Of a stretch of DNA of 64,000 nucleotides, positions 45,150-54,451 are shown in pieces. The notes under the pieces are model-generated. The model had not been told where the DNA came from. It saw only the letters and a program-made list of their open reading frames with translations, and searched no databases. This DNA is from Strongylocentrotus purpuratus (Eukaryota; Echinodermata; Echinoidea; Camarodonta; Strongylocentrotidae), in contig NW_022145606.1 of the NCBI RefSeq assembly GCF_000002235.5, forward strand, positions 45,746,274 through 45,810,273, in the 5' to 3' direction. Both the position numbers and the translations under genes were made by a program. The number at the start of each line of letters is the position of its first letter. Within the stretch, counting starts at the first letter, position 1.

Positions 45150-48100
45150 TTAAATTGAAATTATTGAATTGAAAATGCCTGTATCAGCTTTATACACTGA
45201 TGTCGAGGGATGAGAGGTGAGTTTGAGGCTTTGTTTCCAATTGACGAAGTTTACTAAGATAAGGTCATTACGTAAACTAATAGGCAAACTGTCCCATAGA
45301 ATCGGGAAAAGAAATAGTGCCGTATTGGCTAGTCGCTGAGTGCGAGCACGAAGATGTTTAAAACGAAGATCATCCAGACGCCTTGCAACCACGTGTATGC
45401 TAGCTTGAACATCTTCACAAGAAGTGAGACGGAGAAGGGACTTGGCTACAAAGGTAATGATGAGGAAGGTGCGGCGAGACTTCAAACTTTGCCAGTTTAA
45501 CAATTTCAGTCGATTTTGGTATGACATTTGTTGCCGTTGTTGTTTTAGGATAAGACGGGTTGCGCGGCGTTGGATGCTTTCTAATCTGTCAGAAAGACAG
45601 CTATTGTAAGGATTCCACGCAGGTAATCCATACTCGAGTATCGGGAGAACCAATGATTTGTACAGAGCAAATATTGCTGAGGAGGAGAGACCGGAAGAAA
45701 GAGAGGTAAGTAAACCTAGCATTCTATTTGCACGGGAGATGATATAAACGACATGACTATCCCAGGAAAGTTTGTGGTTTAATATTATCCCTAGGTACTT
45801 CATTTCACCTACAACCTCTACAGAATCTACGTTTACATGGTAAGATGGAAGACTGACATTTTTCTTCTTCATTCCTGCTATCCGCATTACTTTTGTTTTC
45901 TTTGCATTTAGTTCCATTCGATTTCTCGAACACCATATCAATACATTGTCCAGATCACATTGGAGAGCACGAGAGTCGTCAGCACACCTGATTGGACGAT
46001 AAATTAGAGTGTCGTCTGCAAACATAGCACACCTAGAAGACACACAGTCCGGAATGTCATTAACAAAAAGGTTGAAGAACAGGGGGCCAACAATGCTCCC
46101 TTGGGGTACCCCTGAGGGTACACCACCCCACTGAGAAGATGCACCTCTGAAGATCACTCTCTGTTGACGACCACATACGAATGACTTGACCCAACGCCAT
46201 AGATTTCCGCCTATGTTGTATTGCAGTGATAACTTGTTGAGCAGGATGTCGTGTGGCATTTTATCAAACGCTCGCGAAAAGTCAAGTGAGATGACATCTA
46301 CTGGGCAAGAGGAGGGACCTTCGAGACAGTGCAACCAATCATTAGTTAGATGCAAGACTTGAGTTACACATGATTTTCCTTTCTGAAAACCATGCTGCAC
46401 ATTGGTGATTGGACAAGTAGAATCACAGTGGCTCCGTATGGCTTTAGCAACGAAGGACTCCATGATCTTACTGGCTAGGGATGTCAATGCAACAGGACGG
46501 TAATTGGATGGACAGGATTTATCACCGGCTTTAAAAACAGGGGTGATGTTAGCAGATTTCCAAGAGGTTGGAACTTTACCTAAGGCTAAAGATATATTAA
46601 AGATGCGTTGTAAGATATGGCATGACACAAGTGCGGTTTCCTTCAGTAACACAGATGAGAGGCCGTCCGGACCGGGTGCTTTTTTCGTCTGGAGAGTAAC
46701 TAATTTCTGGTAAACATCAGTAACGGACATATCAAAGGATTTCAGAGACTTAATAGGAAAGTCACATTTTGGAGGTTCGTGAGGAACTATGCTCTGCTCT
46801 GTGAAAGACTTCTGAAAACTACACAGAAATTCACTAGCGATGTCAGCAGGGTTGCTTACGACGCAGTTATCAACTACGATCACAGGAGGAGGCAAACTTC
46901 TCTTGCGTTCTCTCACGAAGGCAAAGAAGCGCTTACGATTGTCAGGAAGCGAGAACAGATGATTGACATACTGCCAGTAGGAAGCACGAGACTCGTATTT
47001 CACTTGGTTACGTAAAAGGCGAAATGAGTTCCAGTCACATAGAAGGTTAGATTTCTTGGCCTTTAAGAATGATTTGAGTTTCTTATTGATCAATCGTTTG
47101 ATGTCGGTCGAGATCCAGGGTTTGAATTTCCTGGAACGCCGCCTAGATCTTGGAACCGAGTCCCGACTGGCAGCTTCAAAGAAGTCAAGAAAACCTTCCC
47201 ATGAAGCTTCGATGTCTTCTGGGTCGATATACAAGCTCCAGGGAACCAATTCAAGCAAACGATTAAGATGCTCAAAGTCAGCTCTTTTGTAGTTCATAAA
47301 TTCACAGAGTATGCTCCTTGAGACAAAACTGCGCGAAGATTTGACCTTGAAGTATATGCCGTGATGATCACTGGATACTGGGTTAGCACCAACGGATGCT
47401 TGGACTACCAGATCGGGACGGTTCGTAAAAATGTGGTCCAGGAGAGTGCCTGTGCCCGGGTTATCTGCAGAAGGCCTCGTGAAGGATTCAACAAGCTGGG
47501 AAGAGTCCAGTGTGCTGAAAATAGATAGTAGACGAACAGAGTCTGGTAGATCCTGATCTAGCAAGTTAACATTGAGGTCACCTGCAATAATTGCACCAGA
47601 ATAATCGGTTGACAGTGCTTCCTGGATGTTATCAGCACATTCCTGTAACCAATCCCAGAACTCCACTCTAGCATTCGGCGGTCTATAAATAGTGATCATG
47701 ATCCATTTAGTTTTGCCAATAACAACCTTAACGCAAGACATTTCGATGTTTGGATGCTCAAGAGTGGATAGTCTGCGGGGACACAATTTTCCATTGACCA
47801 CAGTTAGAACTCCGCCACCACTTTTGCCACGTAAGTGGTCAATATCATTCCTGTCCCGTCGAAATATTACGTAATCATCGGGGAATCCAAGTTCAAGGGA
47901 ATCACAAGACTCATTCAGCCAGCTCTCACAAATAGATAATATGTCAATATGAGCACAAGCGAGAAATGGCAGGAGCTCTGGCATTTTTAGTCTGATAGAT
48001 CGAGCATTGATAAGAAGGCCAGAAACACAATTGCCTTGATCAGTTGAGGTCGAATTAGAATTGTCCAATGAAGTAATGGGAACATTAGGTAACGGACCGG

Positions 48101-48308
48101 GGTTGGGGTCAATGTCTCCAGAGTTCAGTAGTAATTGACAGGTGGCATAAGAGTTGGCATAGTACATAACTGGATGGCTGAATTTGGGCCTTGTATTGCA
48201 TGCAAACTGGGAGGGGGGCATGCAGGGTCCAGTTCTAGGGCTGACTAGCACACATAATCCCTTTTGTGTGAGGGTAAAGATCACGATAAGATACTTAAGC
48301 ACATCCAT
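45150..48308 (-). CDS. LINE polyprotein: 2A-like motif, APE endonuclease, reverse transcriptase
   Basis: This is a 1052-residue intact ORF. Residues 64-72 are GDIDPNPGP after a Leu-rich CQLLLNS, the 2A-like ribosome-skipping signature. The apurinic-type endonuclease follows (LLINARSI, SICESWLNE, GDLNVN, and SDHHG near 315). Reverse transcriptase motifs include KKAPGPDGL, YRPVALTS, DFSRAFDKMPH, GVPQGSIVGP (about 738) and FADDTLIY (about 760, catalytic Asp pair). The tail has LEYGLPAWNPY. No zinc knuckle is evident. It should nick target DNA and copy its own RNA into it. All catalytic motifs look intact, so it could be active or very recently so. A separate ORF1 is not seen. Confidence 0.9.
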   Translation of the reverse strand: MDVLKYLIVIFTLTQKGLCVLVSPRTGPCMPPSQFACNTRPKFSHPVMYYANSYATCQLLLNSGDIDPNPGPLPNVPITSLDNSNSTSTDQGNCVSGLLINARSIRLKMPELLPFLACAHIDILSICESWLNESCDSLELGFPDDYVIFRRDRNDIDHLRGKSGGGVLTVVNGKLCPRRLSTLEHPNIEMSCVKVVIGKTKWIMITIYRPPNARVEFWDWLQECADNIQEALSTDYSGAIIAGDLNVNLLDQDLPDSVRLLSIFSTLDSSQLVESFTRPSADNPGTGTLLDHIFTNRPDLVVQASVGANPVSSDHHGIYFKVKSSRSFVSRSILCEFMNYKRADFEHLNRLLELVPWSLYIDPEDIEASWEGFLDFFEAASRDSVPRSRRRSRKFKPWISTDIKRLINKKLKSFLKAKKSNLLCDWNSFRLLRNQVKYESRASYWQYVNHLFSLPDNRKRFFAFVRERKRSLPPPVIVVDNCVVSNPADIASEFLCSFQKSFTEQSIVPHEPPKCDFPIKSLKSFDMSVTDVYQKLVTLQTKKAPGPDGLSSVLLKETALVSCHILQRIFNISLALGKVPTSWKSANITPVFKAGDKSCPSNYRPVALTSLASKIMESFVAKAIRSHCDSTCPITNVQHGFQKGKSCVTQVLHLTNDWLHCLEGPSSCPVDVISLDFSRAFDKMPHDILLNKLSLQYNIGGNLWRWVKSFVCGRQQRVIFRGASSQWGGVPSGVPQGSIVGPLFFNLFVNDIPDCVSSRCAMFADDTLIYRPIRCADDSRALQCDLDNVLIWCSRNRMELNAKKTKVMRIAGMKKKNVSLPSYHVNVDSVEVVGEMKYLGIILNHKLSWDSHVVYIISRANRMLGLLTSLSSGLSSSAIFALYKSLVLPILEYGLPAWNPYNSCLSDRLESIQRRATRLILKQQRQQMSYQNRLKLLNWQSLKSRRTFLIITFVAKSLLRLTSCEDVQASIHVVARRLDDLRFKHLRARTQRLANTALFLFPILWDSLPISLRNDLILVNFVNWKQSLKLTSHPSTSVYKADTGIFNSIISI
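48093..48119 (-). other. 2A-like motif within the LINE ORF
   Basis: The codons for G-D-I-D-P-N-P-G-P fit the 2A pattern D-V/I-E-x-N-P-G-P except that Glu is Asp. Ribosome skipping would occur between the last Gly and Pro and release a leader of about 71 residues from the endonuclease-RT part. Confidence 0.65.
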
Positions 48309-48600
48309 TGTTAGTGCCCAAGGCTCCTAGGGGAGACTAATTTGAGGCTATTCAAGCTACAAGCATCACCGAACTTGAATGAGAAGGTAGATCATGGAAG
48401 CTGACATACATGAACATGAACATGTAGAGTCCAGAATACAACGGAGCATATGAAAATTATAACTCACTTGTAATACCGGTAATATACCATACCATACCAT
48501 CTATTATTGTAATACAATCATGTAATACATTCTTGTTTAGAATAATATTTTCAATAATATCCAGTCCATTTTCTAAAGGTTTCTTTCCTTTAGTTAAGTG

Positions 48601-48631
<31 letters not shown>

Positions 48632-48914
48632 GTTAGTGTGTAAAACACTCCGTTTCATTCGAGTACTTTGTTTTCACTGAATAATTTAAGGGACTCACGA
48701 AGCCACCGGAAGAAGAGCAATTGGCTTATCATGAAGAACTAACATCAAACTGCAACAAAATGATTTGTATAAATGTGAATAAGCAGAAAGGCTGCCATCT
48801 CATTTTCCCGTCTGAATGGGTTCTCTTCCTTACGTATATAAGTGCCCTTATTTTCTAAACTTCCATGATGACCTAGTACACTGTATAATGCTTTACCTAG
48901 TAAGATGCATTGAT

Positions 48915-49814
48915 CGAGGTAATTTCAGGTATTACATATTGATGAGCTACTTGAAATTAACTAGGAGGTATGCGCGTATTGGGGAATGTGGCTTGCTGCT
49001 CTACTTTTTTTTAAAAACTTCCCGCGACATGTAATGAGTGTTTAGTATACATTATATGGGACGTACAGTGATAGATGGAAAGTTATTTCAGTATATTCGA
49101 AATGACTTTTAGGTATCTCCTTTTTTCCTCCCACTTCATCAACATTCATTCATTTCATTTCATCTACATTATTTCAAGAAATGCATTCAGAAAATGAAGA
49201 AGAAAAAAAGAAACGAAAAAAATAGGTGTAAAGAAAATATTGTCGGCGAAGCATTTGTCGTAGTACTAGTAGCATTTGTAGTTTATGGGACACTTTTTGG
49301 GCGGAGCAAATGTCGTCGGAGCAAATGTCGGCGGAGCAATTGTCACTTCAGGCGGAGCAATTGTCGGCGGAGCAAATGTCGGTGGAGCAAAAGTCGGCGG
49401 AGCAAATGTCGGCGGAGCAATTGTCGCTTCAGGCGGAGCAATTGTAGGCGGAGCAATTGTCGGCGGAGCAATTGTCGGCGGAGCAAATGTCGGCGGAGCA
49501 AGTGTCGCTTCAGGCGGAGCAAATGTCGGCGGAGCAAATGTCGGCGGAGCAATTGTCGCGTTTTGCGGAGCAATTGACGGCGGAGCAATTGTCGGCGGAG
49601 CAATTGTCGGCGGAGCAATTGTCGGCGGAGCATCTGTCGGCGGAGCAATTGTCGGCGGAGCAACTGTCGGCGGAGCAACTGTCGGCGGAGCAACTGTCGG
49701 CGGAGCATTTGACGTCGGAGCAAATGTCGCGGAGCAAATGTCGCGGAGCAATTGTCGCGTTTTGCGGAGTAAATGTCGGCGGAGCAATCGTCGGCGGAGC
49801 ATGTGTCGGGTTAC
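48915..49814 (-). repeat. Right foldback arm
   Basis: This is the inverted copy of 42997-43843. The inner domain is 48915-49275 (GAGGTAATTTCAGGT ... AATGAAGA) and the 15-base repeats run from about 49290 to 49800 on the other strand. Unit number and order differ slightly from the left arm. Confidence 0.85.
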
Positions 49815-49864
49815 CGCACATGCGTAACCTAAATAACACTTAGTGGGGGGGGGGGGGGGGATAC

Positions 49865-50620
49865 GGGTCATACAGACTCATAAGATCTTTTTAAGAACAA
49901 CAAAATAAGATTTGTGGGGCAGCCAGGGAGGTGAAAGATCTAGAAAGGAGTGGAAACTCTTGTAATTTATTCAAACGCATTCGTGAGTTCTAAAGCGTAA
50001 CAATGGTATGTGTAACATTCCATTTGGCTTTGAAGTTCCATGCTCCGAGCCGCGCTTCCACCGCGGGGAATTTCGAAGGCCAGGCACCGGTTTCACATTT
50101 ATTACAACATATTAAATTACCGGCAAAATTTCAGTGTAAATTATAAACTTTATATGGGGATTGTATTGGGAATAGTGCATCAAACGGTCTTTTAAATTTA
50201 GTGCTCCGCCCTTCCTATAATTTGTGCGCCAAAGTTGGTATAAGAAAAATTAGATCCTGAAAAAAACTCAATATTTAAGACAATGCGCTAAATTGTGCAT
50301 GTTTTAATGTCCCATTATTGAATCCATGAGTTACAATCTTCGATAAATTTAAGTTTGCTAATGCGTGTTTTCGCGTGTTTTTCGTATTTTTGCAGTTGAA
50401 AAAAGGATGAAATTACACAAGTTTGTGTTCGCTTGTTCTACTCATCACACATGCAACAATTGATGAGTAATCATTGAGAGGGAAAGCAAACAGTTGCTGG
50501 GATACTATTTTCTGATGTAGGAATTATAAATCCTGAAATTTCATGCGCTCTTTTATCTCACCACCTGGTCAACAGTTGCAGATTAGCGCATAACTTTTCG
50601 GCGGCTTGGAGCATGGGGTC
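49865..50620. other. No gene recognised
   Basis: Near 50040 the phrase TCCATGCTCCGAGCCGCGCTTCC repeats that at 30230. This suggests another fragment of the retrotransposon tail, but homology ends quickly. Confidence 0.4.
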
Positions 50621-51050
50621 AAAGGAAAGCAGCTTGATTACACTACTTTCTCTCACCTTCCTGGTGGAGCGTAGGGACAATGTGAACACCTATAGCGACA
50701 AACCGCTATTGGGGGGGGGGGGGTCGGAATATCGCTATTGGTCACGGGGTGACACTATGAACATGACTGACAATGAAAGTGGACAAAATATACAGTTCCT
50801 CGGGTAGACAAAGGAACATCCCTTCACTGCTATTATGTAAAAATGTGTCGAACAGGTGTCACATGCATATTCATCTTTTACATAATAGCAGTAAAGGGAT
50901 GTTCCTTTGTCTACCTGAGGAACTGTATATTTTGTCCGCTCTCTTTGTCCGTAATGTTCATAGTGTGAAGAGTAGACGAGATGTCACCGTCTCAGCAAGA
51001 GGAGAAGGCAAGTTAATCCATGATCATCAAACAAACTTACTAAAACAACG
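50621..51050. repeat. Dispersed repeat, second copy, with insertion
   Basis: It matches 31076-31300 on both sides of a foldback element (50753-50965). The flanks CTATTGGTC and AGTAGACGAGATGTCACC are shared. Confidence 0.65.
50753..50965. mobile_element. Foldback MITE with long arms
   Basis: CACTATGAACAT opens and ATGTTCATAGTG closes the element. The arms continue through GGACAAAATATACAGTTCCT and GGTAGACAAAGGAACATCCC, paired over about 90 bases. It is absent from the sister repeat at 31190-31210. Confidence 0.75.
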
Positions 51051-51059
51051 AGTTTTTCT

Positions 51060-52380
51060 TTGCGTACACCTTGGTAAAACTTGGTACACCTCAGTTATAA
51101 GTGTACCAATGACGTAACTAATGCGCATCGCCAGAAAATTCTGCATGAGTGGAAACGGGCCTTTGTGTGATACCTTGCAAAGGAAAAATGAGATTTTATA
51201 CTAAGTTCTCCTTCTAAATTCTGTATTCATAATAATAATAATACATAAGATTTATAAGGCGCCAAATCCACTTGACAGTCAAATGCTCAAGGCGCAACCG
51301 GAATTATAATGAAGTGGCAGCTTGTGTTCCGCACACGAGCCCTCCGCTCCCCATCTCTATTTTAATGCATTCTTCTAATAAAGTTTTTGTTTTCGTTTCT
51401 CCTGTATATCATTCTCTCTCTCTCTCTCTTTATTTGCTCTTCTCTCTCTGTTTTCTTCTTCTTTATTCTCACTCTTAACCCCATATACCCTCCTCTCGCG
51501 TGGTCTCTCTAATTAACAGTTTCTTACCACTCTCCGTTCACTGTCTTTCTGTTTATAATACACTGTTGCCCATGAAGTTGGAATATTAGTTGCTTACATC
51601 TTTTCATGAAGCGATTGCGACATTATGGTTTATTGTAAATAAATAATGTTTATCAGTTTCTCAAGACTTTACTGATCATTCTTAATGACTCTTTAAATGA
51701 TCTACAAAGTTCTGGAAAGATAAAAACTTATCTACAAAAGTGAACCGTAATTGTGAGAATGCCCTCATAATAAGAGGTAAGAAAAAATATTATAACTCTG
51801 TGGGCAACAGTGTACATGCTTATGTGTATGTGTCGCAGCTCTTATCCCCCCTCTTCCTATCTCTCTCTTTAAAGAGGGGGTATTTGTGTAGTATTATCGA
51901 TATCATGAAAACTCTCATCCATCTTATTTCCCACTCTCTTCATTTTTCTTTTATTTAGGGGTTGCATCACGCACACAGTCTTATTCGAGTAACAAATTTT
52001 GGATCGACTGAGACTGGCAACTGAATCTCGATAAAAGTTAATAAATTTCTATAGCTTTCAAGACTAAACCTTTATTGAGAAGAAAAAAAATCATATATAA
52101 GGGATTCATAAATACTTCACACAATATTTTAGGACAATCCCACAAAATCATTAACCCTAAATAATGTTATGGCACAAACAGCAAAATCTTACCTTTAAAC
52201 CTTTGATTAAGAATGTTTTACAACACGACAGAAATGATTATTATATAGTCTTTCAAAAAAGATTTTCTTGAATGCAGTTTTCTAACTGAAAAGAATTGTG
52301 TTGAATACTCATGTGATCAAATTACTTAAGCAAATATTACTTAGCAAGCAGGGCCTACATCATTAAATATTAATAACAAC
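51060..52380. other. No gene recognised; simple repeats
   Basis: A SINE 3' fragment with an (AAT)n tail lies at about 51228-51300 (GCGCCAAATCC, CTCAAGGCGC). CT microsatellites at 51410-51470 and AT-rich DNA follow. Confidence 0.45.
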
Positions 52381-52384
52381 GACA

Positions 52385-52620
52385 ACAATAATAATAGTTT
52401 ATTTTATACAGCGCTTAATACTTCTATGACGTCTCTAAGCGATCATCGGATTCAGGCATGTCCGCTCGCATTCCAGCCAAGCGTCATTTTACAGACGCTC
52501 ACAATGCTGAGCAATGTACAATGACTTTCGCATTCTAATGGGATTCGAACCCTCAACCCTTGATTTGAGTATCAAGCGAATGAACCACATTACCAAGACA
52601 CCTCCACATGAAGGTCTGTT
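52385..52620 (-). repeat. tRNA-derived SINE
   Basis: Read on the minus strand, the head is at 52515-52600 (B box GGGTTCGAATCC) and the body continues to an (ATT)n tail at 52385-52400 (GCGCTGTATAAAATAAAC). It is related to 1856-1926. Confidence 0.65.
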
Positions 52621-53365
52621 AAACGATCAATCCTTCATCTCGAATTGATGTTATCTTTACCAGCAAAATTTGAAATATACAAAAAAAAATGACTATAGCG
52701 AATTTTGTAAACATTTTGTTCATAAAAAATACACACCAAGATTAAATTCCTATTTGCATGCTTCATTAGTTCAGTTCAAGTGGTCATGTTCCACACACAA
52801 AAGGAATCAGGGCTTATATGATTCATAAGGAATCTGTTAAAAAGCATAAATATAAATTATGTATAGACTGTACGTATTCATCAGAACCCTGAACTTAAAG
52901 TTTGAACTATGACCAGTAACATTGACACATGGATTCACATGATTCACAATCAAAGTTTACCTATAGGGAGATCAATAATTTTTTTTTTTTTTGGGGGGGG
53001 GGGGGGGTGACAATCGACGAGCAGAAAAAGGGATGTTTTTACTGTCAAATGCATTACTCATATTTTCATTTATTTTTCTCATAGGGATCAGATTTACTTC
53101 CATTAACATTTTTAAACTGAAATTTTTTTCATTAAAAATTAAAATTTCATGATACATGTACCAACCAATCATTACAAATAAAATCGAAATGAGTTTATTT
53201 CAAGGTCAAGCACCGCCCCCCCCCCATGAAGGCTAGTATCTTTTACAGGAATATTGTGTTTAAATATTTATATTTCTTAAATCCGTAATATTAAACTTAT
53301 TAAAAGTTTAAAAAAAAAAAAAATTACAATTCTTTTTTAATCTAAAAGCGATTGAGCAACATACT

Positions 53366-53527
53366 GGCCCGAATTCACAAAGGAGGTTTGTCGACAAACC
53401 TTGGTTTTCGTACGTCATATGACGCGTTTTACGCGTTTTTTTACAAACCTGGTTTGTAAAGAACAAAAGGAGGTTTGGCGAAACAAAAGGAGGTTTGAGC
53501 TCAAACCTTGGTTTGTGAATTCGGGCC
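53366..53527. mobile_element. MITE just downstream of the carbonic anhydrase stop
   Basis: The inverted ends are GGCCCGAATTCACAAAGG and its complement, with ACT on both sides as a possible 3-base target duplication. An internal GACGCGTTTTACGC-type repeat is shared with 1978-2550. It begins 33 bases from the stop codon of the carbonic anhydrase gene, so it probably lies in its 3' UTR. A minus-strand AATAAA lies beyond it at 53194-53199. Confidence 0.7.
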
Positions 53528-53559
53528 ACTAAGTGCAAGTGCCATAATAAACAGTGCCC

Positions 53560-54419
53560 TCACTGGTGAGATGGTAACTGCACAGGACTGCTGTAGTAGA
53601 TTTTGCGGCCATTCAGAGGTTGGATGTAACGGTAGTTGTCGACGATTTTGTAATTGCCTTGTGCGTTCAGCATATCGCCGTACATGGTGCGGAACATGTC
53701 AAGCTGTTAGAAGAAAAACACATGAATTAATTATCGAACTTTCAAGAAATATTCATTTCCAAAGGTCCCTTTTTTTGGCCTTTTTTTTTTTTTTTTTTTT
53801 AATTTGAGGGGGGGGGGGGGGGGGTCCTCCAAAACACACACATAAAGAAATTGAGGAGGGTTCGACCCCAACCCCCCCCCTTCTGCGTACGCGTCTGGGC
53901 CAAACCTCAGGGAGGTATCTGCATTTGATTACTGTCAGATGAGCTTATTTTGATACCTTTTTCGTGACACTTGCGGGTCACGAATTTGCGTGAGGTACAG
54001 GGGGCGGAGCCCCCGGAGGCTCAGGGGTGTTAGGCAATAGATTACGGTCAGATAAGCATATTTTTATACCTTATTTGTGACACTGGCAGGTCACGAATTG
54101 GCGTGGGGTCCAGGAGGCGGAGCCCTCGGAGGCTCAGGGATTGTAAGCATGTAATTACCGTCAGATAAGCGTCCAGCCTCCCGCCTTAGGGCCCTAGGTG
54201 TGGTCCAGGGGGCAGTCAAGGGGTTTTCGGCATTTAATTACCGTTAGATGAGCATCCAGGTGCCTGACTTTGGGCCCTAGGTAAAATCCAGGGGGCAGAG
54301 CCCCCGGAAGCTTAGGGGTTTTAAGGCATTTAATCACGGTCAGATGAGCACATCTTTATTTTTATTTTATTTTTTGGCCCGGAAATTAGAAAATTACGTC
54401 GTCAGATATTTCGTTCAGT

Positions 54420-54451
<32 letters not shown>

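Larger units (their letters stand above)
44208..48650 (-). mobile_element. CR1/L2-group non-LTR retrotransposon
   Basis: The element reads on the minus strand. It has a 5' region (48309 to roughly 48650, end uncertain), one long ORF (45150-48308), a 3' UTR with two diverged tandem blocks of 340-400 bases (about 44410-44760 and 44830-45130), and a terminal short repeat of ATTGT units (plus strand, 44214-44232). It lies inside the TU-like element. Confidence 0.7.
42997..49814. mobile_element. TU-like foldback transposon, complete
   Basis: Long inverted repeats (42997-43843 and 48915-49814) flank a 5.1-kb middle. Each arm has an outer domain of tandem 15-base units (GCTCCGCCGACAATT and variants) and an inner unique domain of about 350 bases. 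CGCACATGCG lies directly outside both ends (42987-42996 and 49815-49824), as a target duplication. The related unoccupied sequence near 30733 reads through this point once. This architecture matches what I recall of sea urchin TU elements. The middle holds a LINE with an intact ORF, so any transposase would have to come from elsewhere. Confidence 0.8.

Noticed and set aside
53508..53807. Plus-strand ORF with many cysteines
   Set aside because: Antisense shadow of the last carbonic anhydrase exon (53560-53703, minus).
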